Assembly: GCA_006937955.1 (NCBI GenBank)
Contig: SSNP01000007.1
Location: forward strand, 3,638,551-3,702,550
Source of the DNA: Pachypanchax playfairii
Lineage: Eukaryota > Chordata > Actinopteri > Cyprinodontiformes > Aplocheilidae
Length of the DNA stretch: 64,000 nucleotides
Direction: 5' to 3'
Part shown: positions 23,898-36,000 of the stretch, in pieces
How positions within the stretch are numbered: the first letter of the stretch is position 1
Layout: each line of letters opens with the position of its first letter
Position numbers and translations under genes: made by a program
The notes under the pieces: generated by a model
What the model saw: the letters and a program-made list of their open reading frames with translations, nothing else
The model's database searches: none
What the model was told of the DNA's origin: nothing

Positions 23898-25860
23898 TGT
23901 TATATGGCAGAAGAAATCATCTGAAAAGAAACTGTTAGAGTTGGAAATATTTTCATCTCCCTTTATCAATCCAGAATGAAGTAACAGGATCAATAAAGGC
24001 CACTTGTTGGCCCCTCGCCTTCACCTGTCCATCTCTGACTGAGTGCAGTGCGTGGCTGAGCCTTATTTAGTCCCTTTAGATGAAAATACTTGGCGATGAG
24101 GGTGAGAGAGACATGGGCCAGATGTGTTGTGATTTCAGCTACACTGCAGGTCATCATGGATTCTAAACAAGAAAAAAAGAAAACAAAACATCCAGACGAT
24201 TAATCAAACAGGATTCTAAATATAAAATGGTATAAACGAATCAAAATTTAATTTTATTTATTTTATTTATTTACATTTATTTATTTTATTTTAAATTTAT
24301 TCATGAAGAAATTCCATTTTGGGAAAAATACAACTCTTACCTCCAGAAAATATAGCTATTAACAAACTGATAAAACTCTTAAATGTTGAAAAGTGCATTT
24401 CCAGTTTGTTTTCACCAGTTAGATTTATTTCACCAGTCAAACAAGGAAGACATGGAAGACTACTGAAGTCTGGAGACAAACCAAAGTATTTCCCTATCAG
24501 GAGGCTGCAAACGGATCAGATGACACGTCTTCGTTTATTATCATCCGTCAGGATGTGCAGTCAGATTTGGCCCAGACGTGTATATACCTCCAAGGTCAAC
24601 TAAAAATAGAGGATGAAAGCAGGTACTTGGAGTTAAAACTGCTTGGTGGTAAAACTGTCCATAAATCTGCTGTTTGTCTATGTTTAGTTGAGACATAGAG
24701 GCTTGTTGGATTTGATATGTTAAAAGTCTCATGATATTAAAGTTTTTTTTTTTTTTTTTGTATGAAATATCCTCAGGGAATTGAAAAAAAGATAACCTAA
24801 TCTATCAAAGACTAGTTATTGAGGACTGTATACAATGCAAAAGGCAAATCCAAATCATAATCCCTCCTCTAATCTGAGAGGATTGGGTGCTGGGAGTCAC
24901 TGAACAGGATGCAACTGGGAGATTGGTTAAATCTGCTTGTCAGTCATAACATGGACGGCAATCCATCATTGTTTCAGACAATAAACTGAGCTTCCTTTTC
25001 AATGAAAAGGAACAAAAACATGCGTCAATCTTTTTTAATATGGAAATATGAAATAAATCTGACATAACTCAAATGATCTTAAATATCATTATCATATGAA
25101 ATGTATTTCAAAATAAACGGAATCGCAGTGAAATGATTACAAAAATATCCTAAATCCATTTCAGTGGGATCGAGCCAAGTTCACGCCGATGTGCACGCTC
25201 ATGTGAAAAGACAGTAAAAGTTGGTCAAATTCTCATTTGAAATCATTCCACAAGCGCGTGCACTTACTTTGTAGTTGCCAGCCAGCTGTTGCTGTGGAGA
25301 GAAAAGTCGAGCCTCAGAACTCGTTGACCATCTTGTATATAATCACACACTGCTGGATGAAAGTTCAACATACTTTCAAGCTGCAGACGACAGTAAAGTA
25401 CCGAGGACACCGTGCACGCGTGCAGACCGGGGGTTCTGTCCACGCAGCCTGGACACGGACAGTCCAATACTACGACCACGGAATGATGAGGGATTAGTTT
25501 CTTGCTCATATGCACACGGCTACATGAGTTCCAGCGACTACCTTACATAATAATTAATCTGCCAAGCAAACTGACCGCACTCATTTTTATTTGTTGAAAT
25601 GATGCGGGTCATTTAAGGCTCCCGGAGGTGTGCACAGGTGCGCGCTCACCGTCAGGCTCCAGCTCACCGGACAGGCACTTCTCCATCACGGCTGAGTTCC
25701 CGCTCGTATCACGTCCGAGCTCGGTGCAGGCTCGGTCATCTCATCGGCTCAGCTGTGACCTCTCGTGTATGGCAAGCCAAAGCTGCCACAAAATTTCCAA
25801 CGCTTGTCCCAACGTGTCCGGCGAGGACGTGACGTAAAAACAGCCGTTCTGTATGGAAAG
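23898..25860 (-). promoter_or_regulatory. erc2: Probable erc2 5' leader, non-coding exon(s) and promoter region
   Basis: The coding exon of erc2 has a clear acceptor (tttcttttcag) just upstream of position 23920, so at least one non-coding exon must lie further right. Two minus-strand donors are candidates: CTACAAA/gtaagtg ending an exon at 25268, and GACG/gtgagcgcg ending one at 25650. The second lies in the only GC-rich, CpG-containing stretch here (about 25620-25850), which is a plausible promoter. This is inference from splice motifs and base composition; no TATA box stands out. Confidence 0.4.
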
Positions 25861-28246
25861 CCAAAGTGAGCACTAAATCGCCCGTTTTCAAGCGCCTGAC
25901 ATCTGTAAGATGACTTTAAATACGTGACCTAGTGGTTTATTTATGGTTTATTTTTGTACAATTTAGACACAAAAAAATCAAAGAGGAAAACAACAGAAAA
26001 AAAACATTGAGAGATATCTGGTAAAACTTTCTGCTTGGACTCATCATCTCCTTCATCACAATCATTAACATGACTGACAGTGTCTTATTGCCATCTAGTG
26101 ACGTTTTTCAGGACTGGAAGGAATTTACTCTCTATGTCAATCTCAATTCAAACCTGTGTGGCTTCATATTCATGAGTTATCTTCTGCTTTATCATCTTCC
26201 TTCAACATTAACTTCATTTCACTCCATCATTTCCTGCATTTAGAAGGAGCGTGAATAGAGCAAATAGAACATAATCAACATACAGAACAAAATACAAACA
26301 AGAGAGAGAATAAAGGTCAGTGTTAGCAGTTTGTTTTCCATTATTGGGATATCAAAAAGGACTTGATACATCAGTTATCTATTAAAGGATCTGGAGAAGT
26401 CTGTGTGAACAAGACCAAAAATCCGTGTTGGGTGATAATGTTCTGGTCTCTCGACAGATCTGAATAAAAAACATGATTCTGTTGTGGAGATCACTTCCAG
26501 AAACCACTGGACGTGTCATGAATCTGATCAGATCAAGCCGTGTTTCCACTTCTTCTCATGCTCTCATTCTGCCACAGCCTAACAATCAGTTCACCTGTTT
26601 CATTTGGTTGATTGGGGTCTGATCCATCCATCTCATTCCCATGCAGGATAAAGGGGGTGCTAGTGCTTATCTTTAGTGTTGATTGGGTGAGAAGCAGGGT
26701 AAGAACCTGGACAGGTCACCGATCCATCGCAAGGTTGCTAGATGTTTTTCCAAGTGATTTTATCTCCCATTTGCTAAATAACAAACACTTCAGTCTGTGC
26801 TTTGCAAAACACTGTCAGGACATAAAGACCTGATGACTGTCGCTGCTCACACAACTCTGGGTTGTTCCCATTTATTTCTCCTGCTTCAAGGTCGTGGCCC
26901 AGTTTTCCCTCAACCAGACTGATAGTAGTTGTCATCAAATGTGTCATTTCCACGAACAATAACAATGTGAGATCTAAAGCAAACAAGTTCAAGCAGATAG
27001 ACATCCCGTGTTTTTTGTGAAGAATTGTATCCAAAAATAATTCCCTGCCTGTACACAAGTCTGTAAATAGTTACATTTTCTTGGGGTGGTCTGATTTTTT
27101 TTATTCTACTGTATTACAATTTTCATGCTGTAAATAGTTGAAAATTTGAAATACATTTAAATTGTTTTCATTTTAGTTCATATAGTATCAAACTTTGTAA
27201 TTTTGTGTGCTTCTTATTAATTAACCCAAATGAATGTTGTTTTCTATTTGTTTTAAAATTTATTGAAAGTTGTTTGTTTTCTTTCATTTTTTTGTTGGTA
27301 TATTTAAAGTAAAAAAAATATTTTAGGGTTAATGTCTTTGTCCCTCATTTAACTTGACAGGTCCTACATGAAAACTACAGTCACCAAAGTTCTTATGGAT
27401 GATGGTTTCATATAAACCTCCCAAATTAATACTAGCAGATACAAGACAGAGTTTCCAAATGACGTATGGAACACAACAACTTTTGTTGTGTTTGATTATG
27501 ATTTTTTTTCCTCAAGTTCCATAACATACTATATAATTGTAAATAAATAAACTCTTCTGTACTTTTGGTTTTGCCTTTATATACCACATTAAAAGCTCTT
27601 TTTACAATTGTACCCATGTTTAGTATCATTTTTTTCAGCACAACTTCACTCACATGATGCAGTAATTTTTTCATGTTAACCCACTTTACCTACGGTTTTG
27701 GCCCCCAAACACACAAAAATTCTCAAAAAATAAACAACATAAGCAACATAAACAGGGACGAACTTTCACATGAAGACAGAAAACACCTGGTTACCTCCAA
27801 GGGGCAGCTGAAGTCTAAACCCCAATTTCTACCAACCTTTTTGACCATCACATAGAGAAAAAAAAGGTTAAAAGCATTTTCGATTTACTCAGATTGTCTT
27901 TGAAAAACAAAACAGTTTACAGCTCTGAAACATTAATTTATGGCAAAAAGTTAAAAACAGAAGAAATTTGCAAGGGGGCAAAAACTTTTTCCCCACCACT
28001 GAATCTTTGGTCTGTCTGAAAAAAATATGTATTTTTACTTGAAATCTCAACAAAGTTTTTTCCACTTTTATTTTTCCAAAATAAATAAAGAAAATTACAA
28101 TCCATAGACAGTATTTTTTAAAGTCCTTTTTCACGTCTGTTTTCTGCTCTGTATATTTATACATTCTTAAAAATAAATAAGCTGTAAAATTAATTTTATT
28201 CATCAGTCATGACGCTATTTTTACACTTCTGTTCCATTTAGATCTT
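25861..28246. other. Intergenic region between erc2 and the USP gene
   Basis: About 2.4 kb of AT-rich DNA upstream of erc2 and downstream of the USP gene, with one decayed repeat (26620-26735). No coding potential recognised on either strand. Confidence 0.6.
26620..26735 (+). repeat. Second, decayed copy of the dispersed fish repeat
   Basis: The words GATGGATC..., AAGCAGGGTAAGAACCTGG, ACAGGTCACCGATCCATCGC and AAGG recall the same repeat family as at 19980-20145 (there GGTTACACCCCTGACAGGTCGCCAGTGTATCACAGGG). Divergence is high. It lies in the intergenic space between erc2 and the USP gene. Confidence 0.4.
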
Positions 28247-28635
28247 TTTATTTTATTTTCTAACATTTCAGCTCATATTAGCAAGCATCAGAATCAAGTT
28301 ACTGTACATTACACTGTGCATAAGTTGTAATGTGTGCTTGATATAGAACATACAGTATATCAAACATTAAGGGCTCTGCATCATGTGTAAGTATGTCACA
28401 CATCCAGTACTCGTCACTCCTAGTTGTGATTTAGGACACAGAGACCGTCATGGCTGCAGGCTGCCTGAGCTGTCTCAGAAAAGACCCTCCAGATTTCCTC
28501 CCTGTCAGAGCGAGTACTCGTCTCTGTTCGGAGGAGTTTTTACTGAAGGTTAGAACTCTGCAGCTTAAGTTGTTTCTATGGACACGGGTGGTGAGTTCGC
28601 TTTGACTCACTGCCTGGTTCGGCCAGTCAGAAGGG
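28247..28635 (-). terminator. USP gene 3' UTR with polyadenylation signals
   Basis: Downstream of the USP stop codon (28636-28638) the first minus-strand AATAAA hexamers are two in close sequence at 28247-28252 and 28252-28257. They imply a 3' UTR of about 400 nt. Further AATAAA hexamers occur nearer 28200. Confidence 0.45.
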
Positions 28636-29661
28636 TTACTTCCTGCCGATGGCCGTGCCGTTGCTGCGCTGGTAGAACAGCACATAAGCTTGATTAGTCT
28701 GTATCTGGTTCTCTGTGAGCGGCGTCACGCTGTAGGAGGACGAACGAAGGGAAAACATCAGGTTCAGACTCACACAGTAGATGTCTACGACAATCAGGTA
28801 AGTACCTGTCTCACCTGTGGTCATTGTAGAAACACCAGCTGTTTTCATCTAAACAGCAGGCCGTGTAATGTCCCATGTTTACAGTCCCTGTGTGGTTACA
28901 CACTGCATATAAATCATACAGAACTGAACCTGTGGAGACAAACACAGACGCAGTCATTAACTAAAGAAAAACCCAGAAAGATTCTGACTCTGTTCAGTTT
29001 TTACTGTTTGTGAAAAGTTACAGGTAGAAATCAGGAAGAAATCCCAAAATCTCACATTCCACATCTGGATGTTACATCTGTATTGTGATTAAGGGTTTGA
29101 AGGCTGTAAATAGACCTTTATTGTCAAATAATGAGTATCAGGTCATTTACTCTGTAACAGAAGATTATTTAAAGCTTCTTTTGGAGCTCAATTGTGATTT
29201 CATCTGATTCAGCATGTTCTCTGTTTTAATGTCACACAGGAACATAAAAAGGACCACCCCTCATCTACTAATAACATTTGAATCCATATAACAAAGTTCC
29301 ATGGTAGTAAAGATGTGAAATTATTCAACAGTTCTGCCAGTTTAAAAAAAATATAAAATCTAAAGTTAAGCTATTTTTAATATAAGAATAAAATACAAAT
29401 AGAAACACGTTCCATGTGAATGAGAGTTCGATTGTCAAGTGTTTGTTTCACCAGGGTGGGATTTTTTGGTTCTGGATGTAGAAAAGCCTGAAGAGACTCA
29501 ACTGTTACATGCTGAGCAGACAACATTCACTGCAATGTTCTGCTTGTCATTGCTATTTTATAGTAATATTATTTGGATGGTATGTTAATTTATTACAACT
29601 GTAATAATTTAGGGGACACAAGGTAAAAGGAAGAAAGAAGAAGAATCGTAGAAGGGAAGAA

Positions 29662-29702
<41 letters not shown>

Positions 29703-31978
29703 ACAGCATAGACCAACATCTGCATATAAAACCATGTTAATTTAACAATTAATGCATTTCTGACTTCTAAATCAGCTGTTTGTGTTACCGCAGTCAACAG
29801 GTCCGTAGGGTCCGAGGTCCAGGTTTGTGAGAGGAAAGGACACGTGCACTGTGCTCTTACTGATCGACCACCGTGATGTTGTGAAACGATTCAGGTCTGT
29901 TAGGAAATGTTAAGTTTCAAGGATCTTTTCTGCACATTTTTTTTTCATAACAGATGCGGCGAGAGCTGTTGCCAAGGATACGGATTACAATAACTCGTGG
30001 AAACCTCTGGATGGACAGTCGCTTGGTGCACTCCGTACGCCTGTTACACCTCTCACACATCTGGAAGAATCAAATACACAGCTGAGTATGTTTTTTAGAA
30101 CCGAAGTCTCTGTTCACAGTTTCACTGAGAGAACAGAAAAAAATCTCACAGTCCAACGCTCATCTGACTAAGATTTAAAAAAAAAAAAAAAAAAAAACTT
30201 GAATCCAGTTTCATCATTGGTCATTTGTTTTGAGAACTTGGTGTTAACTTACAGGAGAGTTTTCCTTGTCCAGTTTTTCCTCTTGAGAGAAGAGATCCAG
30301 GCACTCCCGCAGCGTGACCTCCCCTCCAGAGCTCCTTTTGGGGATGGGCAGCGACAGATCACAGAACACATCGAACGTGTTGGAGTAGTGCGAGCAAACT
30401 GAGCAGTGAAGCGAGCTCCGCAGCTGACCTGAGAACAGGTCTACCAAAAGAAGAAGCAGCCGTTTCTGCTCGTTTTCATCAACCTATCCCTGACACGAAA
30501 CTGATGGGATTTACCGTCCTTACCTACGATGATACTGTCATCTTTTTCCAAGTGCTTCTTCCACATGACAGCTGCCTCTTCTGAAATTCTTTATGAGGTC
30601 AGAAATGAGAAAGAGAGTAACACATGTTCATGCCTAGGACATTTAAAGTTAAAAGAAGAAGAATGTGTTCCCACACGTACCGAAATCTGGCATATTTTTG
30701 CTCCGGCTCTTTGCCTGTCCTTTTGACATTGGGTCTACGATTTATTTCAGTGTGGAGCTTGTCCAGTAGAAACCTGAGGAACTCCTGAGCATCCTGTTGA
30801 CTGGATTAAACACAGAGACGGAACCATAATTGCATTTATTTAAACACAAATATTAGGAATCTTTTGTTTTGTAAGAAAAAAAAACAATAAACATTGCTCT
30901 AAAACATCAGATATTTGCATTGGCGTAATACTTTCAAGGTAAAAGCTGAATAGAAAGCTTTTGGAAAATGGATATGTAAATATATTTGTTACCTGTAACC
31001 ACTGAAGCAAGGCACTGATTCTTTGAAAATACTGTAAAACTGTCGAGGGTTCGCGACTCTGTCACCTTGGTTTACATCCCAAAGCCCCGACAGCACCAGA
31101 GAGAACGCTGACGTGGAGAGAGCGAGATCAATAAGTGGAAGTATTACATCAAACAATTAGAGGATTGAATAGCAACAAGGTGAAACAAACCATCCATGAG
31201 CTTTGCCTCCTCTTTGGAGAACTTCTCATGCTTGTAAGACTGGAGGAGGGAATAGTTCCGCAGGACGTGCGTGTGAGACAAACACTGCAGCACCGCATTC
31301 AGAAAACACTGAGCAGTAAAGACATAAAGATGGAGGAAGTAAGCGGACGGATGCAAGTGTATGTAACACTGGGGTGATTTTGCAGATGAAAGTGTCGTGT
31401 TTCAACACTCACTGTGTTTCCTATGTTTCTGAGACCAACCCTTCCACTTCCTAACACCAGTTTCTCTTTCTGTCAAAGTAAAAACACCTGAGTGAAAGTT
31501 CTGCTGCATGTCGCTATGGTAACTGCTCTGTTATATGATGTGCTCATGCTCCATGTGACCGTCTGCCTAAACCCCTTAACATGTTAGCATGTATTTAACT
31601 TTGGCAGGACAGATTTAGCCTTCTTATCTCATTAGCATAAAACAGAGAGGCTAAAAGGAGGTCAGTCTGAAGGATTCATCCTATTAGAGGGCCCAAGGAG
31701 TGCTGACAGGTGCGTAAACACGTGCATGCTGGACGTGCATTGTCTGTGTTTACATTTCTCTCATCAGAATCCAATTGAACCCACATTAGGAACAAATGTT
31801 AGTGTGAGTTTAGTGTCCACACCTCATTATCAGCAACCAGAAGCAGGCCCATCAGAGACGTGTAGAGCACAGATTGGGAGATGTCGGCTGTTTCTCTCTG
31901 TAGGCCGTTCTGAGACACCAGGGTTCGACATAAAGCCTCACAAGAACCCTCCACGTTGACTCCAGGGGAACCAGGCAT
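28636..31978 (-). CDS. USP2/USP21-family ubiquitin carboxyl-terminal hydrolase (USP21-like)
   Basis: Cysteine protease that removes ubiquitin from substrates. Eleven coding exons: 31823-31978, 31413-31469, 31191-31308, 30993-31107, 30715-30800, 30524-30580, 30253-30440, 29982-30060, 29789-29896, 28815-28929 and 28636-28729; 390 residues. The Cys box GLRNIGNTCFLNAVLQCLS is split exactly before catalytic Cys72 (codon 31306-31308). The QQDAQEFL box follows, then the CSVC...CERC zinc ribbon around VFCDLSLPIPK, the box RFPRVIVIHLNRF, catalytic His342 in MGHYTACC, and Asn357-Asp358 in FYNDHS. The ending YVLFYQR is as in USP21. The N-terminus is only about 60 residues and includes SLMGLLLVADNE, resembling the short N-terminus of the USP2-45 isoform. 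FLNAVLQCLS, EINRR, IVDLF and FDVFCDLSLPIPK favour USP21 over USP2. Exon 5 must end at a GC donor to keep frame. Confidence 0.87.
29667..29700 (+). repeat. (GA)n microsatellite in a USP intron
   Basis: About 17 GA repeats in the intron between USP exons 28929 and 29789. Confidence 0.9.
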
Positions 31979-32760
31979 CCTGTTCTACCTTCGTCTGAAA
32001 GGCAAAGTATCATGAGACAAATGTAATGCAAGACACTCCCGATAAAAAGAAAAATAAATACAAGCCTTTTTGTTTGCGCGCTGCTTTGTCTGAGCCGTCC
32101 CCTATTTTTTTTTTTTTTTTTTCCACGTGTGAGGTGAAAGATGACAAGGATGCTGAGCGCTGACAAGAAACAATTTCCTCTTTTCAGGTGATGATTACTT
32201 CTCATCGCCTTCCAGGCGAACGACACTCACAGCTGCAGGGGAAAGAAAACAGCTCAGTTCAGCATCGACTTTACAAAAAATGGAAAATTTTAGCTAAAAA
32301 AAAACAAGCTCAACCTCAGAATCTCAGGGAATAAAAACCCAAACAGAGATCAGTTTTGGAGATTTGACAGCAAGTACAGAATGATTAGGTTGAAGAAAAG
32401 AGTTAAATACATGAAAAGCTCAGTTTAACTACCAACTAAGGAACTTCTAGAAAAGTCTTTTTTAATACATATTAACATGTATTTGAACAAACTCACAGAG
32501 CGATTTGGACTCACCTGATCACGTCTCTATCTGTGGACAAAGTGTCCGAACCAAACTGTTCCCATCATCTGCTGAGCTGTTAAAAATGCATAAGGGAACG
32601 TCTACGGTTTCACTGTGTGTTTGTGGCCTCGGACTGAAAGTCTACCTCTCTCTCTCTCCCCCGTCCTGTCACTTGTGTCAGAGAGAGAAAGAGCGAGAAC
32701 CAGAAGGAGAGAGTGACAAACAGGCCGAGGGAGGGGAGGATAATCATCTCTAATCTTTTC
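31979..32760 (-). promoter_or_regulatory. Probable 5' leader exons of the USP gene
   Basis: The first coding exon of the USP begins at an acceptor (ttgcctttcag) before 31995, with the ATG 17 nt inside. Two minus-strand donors upstream could end leader exons: CAGCT/gtgagtg at 32231 and GATCAG/gtgagtcc at 32515. A purine/pyrimidine-rich stretch lies at about 32640-32705. This is inferred from splice-site motifs only. Confidence 0.35.
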
Positions 32761-32841
32761 TGTGTGGATGGCGTCGGCTAACAAACACTTTTCATTGTGA
32801 ACTTTCTCATGAGCACCTAGACAAATGTTTATCAATGTCAG

Positions 32842-33028
32842 TTTATTAAAAAAAAATTACAATAACAGAAACATTTCCACTTCATAATTCACATTCAGGA
32901 ATACTGTTTTCCAGTATTTACAATCATAATGATACATTCACCAAAGAAAAAAAAAAAAAAAAGCATGAAAAGAAAGAAAAAATAAATTCTATGATCAAAA
33001 GTTCATTTTATTTTCTCCTGGTGATCGG
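32842..33028 (-). terminator. arhgef3: arhgef3 3' end and polyadenylation signals
   Basis: Minus-strand AATAAA hexamers lie at 33006-33011, only about 20 nt after the stop codon, and at 32842-32847. The second gives a more usual 3' UTR of about 190 nt. A poly-A tract on the plus strand (32948-32962) lies between them. Confidence 0.4.
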
Positions 33029-36000
33029 TCAGCGACTGGTCAAGTCTGTCATGTCTGAGTCTGAGCTGAGTCTGAGCTCGGCTATGTGACACAGGGCGGG
33101 ATCAGGGTGGAGGGTGAGCTGAGACTGGCTGGTCTGAGCCGTCCGGTCCCGAGACTGCACGATGGCTTGGCGCAGGCAGGTGATCCACTGCTGCTTGCTG
33201 AAGGAGTCGTTGGCCTGCAGGCAGTAAGGGTTGACTTTGGAGCGCCCTCTGCTGCTCACACGGAAACAGTTCTTCACTGCAAGATGACAGAAAGAGGAAG
33301 GAAGGAAGGAAACTGAGTGAAAGCCAAGTAGTAGGTTTCAGTTCAACAAAGAAGATGGCATCGCCTTCAGCTGCAGCGTACCAACTGAAACAAGATTATT
33401 TAAACTAAAAATTAAGTGTTGTCTGAAGCGCAATGTCATTTCTAGTCAAATCTTTGAAATTTGTACCATTTGTTTTTATTCTAAAAACAACAAGAGATCA
33501 GAAATTAAACTTGTAATATTTCTTACATTATATCAGAGTGCTTTTTGTTACCTTTATCATTTCCCCCGGTGAAGGCTCCTCTGAAGGTTCCTCCTCCAGC
33601 AGCCTCTCCATCCGGGATCTCCTCCAGATTTATCAAAGCGTTGGGGAGCGGCTGTCGGTACACGTGAAACGCCTGCCCCCCCTCTCTGTCCTCCCCGGGT
33701 CTGGTCAGCACTAAAGCTAACTCAAACAGGAACACGTGCAGCCGCTGACAAACAGAGACACACAGTGTGATTGATACGAAGGCACTTAAAGCAGCGACGG
33801 TGTGAAGAAGTGAAGACTTTCTGACACAAAGTCTAACACCCCATCATCCGAAGTCAGCTGAACACACCTGACCCTTGTTGTTCTTCAGCTCGCCGTGGCA
33901 GTAGAGGAAGCGAGACTGCTGGATCTCAGGAAGTCTCTGACTCTCTTCCAGGTAGGCGAGACCCCGTCTGTAGAACTGACACTCTGCTTCCCCCGTCTTC
34001 GTGTTCACCTCGGCCACAATTCCCTGGATCATCTCCAGCTGATCGCAACAAAGAGGAAACATTAATACATGAACAGTCCAGTGACTTCAGTATCTTAGAT
34101 TTCTGAACTGTAATTTATAGAGTAAAAAAAAAAACATTATTATAAAACTATTTACATTATTGGATACTATTTTATATTTAATATAAACAATATATTTTAG
34201 CAGTTTTTAAGCCATGAGTTTTTTACCGTTTTGGTCCATGCAGTGCTGACGGTGTAATATTGTTTTAATCATGCGTGAAGCTGGTGGTTTGATTAAACAC
34301 CAATAGTTTACACACCACTACAAACAGAATCACATCCTATCAAGACAACAACTGTTTGTTTTTGCGATTCTGAATGTCTTCGTTAGTTTGAACCATAAAA
34401 GAATTCTGACACTCGGCAGCACAAGTCCAGACTCTGAAGGTCTACAGAGAAATCCTCTGGATTCAACAGTTCTATTAAAGATATGAACTTTTTGTAGAAC
34501 CGAGTAAATCGACTCACGGCATCAGGTAACGTGTCTTCATCCGGGTGCTCTGGAGGCGTGCACTTCTGGATCTCCTTCAACAGAAGAGGATATTTGACTA
34601 GACGACTCCGAGGGAGGTCCAGAAAGTTCCACAAGTCCAACTTCCTGCTAAATGAAGACTCCTGACACAAGCGCAGGAAGTGCTCCACTCTTTTCTCATG
34701 CTTCTTCTGATCCAGCAGGGCTTTGGCCCCCACCTGGTTACAGCAGTATGTAACGTAGGCCCCCAGGCAGGGGAACTGTGAGGAGAACAATGGAGACAAG
34801 AACAGGAGCAGTGAGAAGAGAAGTGTGGCGACTCTCACACGCTGAACATTAACAGCTAGTCCTTGGTTTCCATGGAGATACTCACCCAGTTCAACAGTGT
34901 AGGCCCCACCTCTCCAACTGTCTTCTCCGATCCCCTCAGTCGCTCCAGACGTTCCAAGAGATCTGAGATTCAAATAAAACAGGATAAACTTTCAATTATT
35001 TTAGTGACGAGACTAACAAAGACTGAAAAATCTGACGTCCTGAAAATAAAAACTACAAAACAAACAGCTGCAGAAATGTATTCTTCATCTTTTTGTAACC
35101 AATTGGAGCAACAAGGGTTGTAGAAGAATGTAATAATAATCATTTAATCAGCTGTTCTCACATTTACTGTAACTCTATTTCCTCAGAATAAATGGTTTAA
35201 AATTATGGTGAAAGATAAACTAATTTAACAGAAACACTTTGGGTTTTTTTAATTTTTAAGAAAAAGCATCTATCATCCCGTCGTGTTATTCACTGCATGA
35301 TAAGGAAATGAAGAGGTGTATTGACACACGATCAGACGGTGAGATAAGAGACAGGAAGGTGCAGAGTGGAGGTGGTTCACCTTCGTGCAGGGGGATGAGT
35401 GAGTCTAAAGTACCAAAGATTTTTCCAAGTTCACTCTCCGTCATTATCGCCAACTTCAACATGGGCTCATAGTACACCTCACAAAGGGAAAGAAAGAAGA
35501 ATAATCAGCATGGATAACAAGCTGACAAACAAAAATGTATATGTTCTGTGTAGGAGGAGCCAGCAGGTGAACTAGTACCTTCTTGACCAAACTGAGGTCG
35601 TCGATGAGCTGTCTCTCTCCCTGCGTGAGCTCATAGATCACCTGTTTAAAATATTCAACATGCTATAGATTAATAAAGACAGTTTGTCCACACACGGCTG
35701 CATTAGGATGGAAACCTACAGAGACGCCGCATGAGCGTTCACAGCTGATTGTTCAATAAAGGAAGTTGAGCCTGTAGTGCCAGCTCACATCCTCTTTCAT
35801 AATACCCATGCAGAGCAGCTTCAGAGAAACAGACAGCAAGTGCTAATCATCCACCCACAATACAACCACAACCCCCTCCCAACCACTCATCTCAAAAGGG
35901 AGGGGGGGGATTAAAAGTTCCTTTATATTACAAGCAGCTGCAGAGTGTTTATTTCCTGCAGCTGATTAAAGTCCACCATCTTTCACACCTCTTGACGTTT

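Noticed and set aside
30524..30800. USP gene as a pseudogene with a frameshift
   Set aside because: A GC donor at 30715 restores frame, all catalytic residues are present and the rest of the gene is intact.
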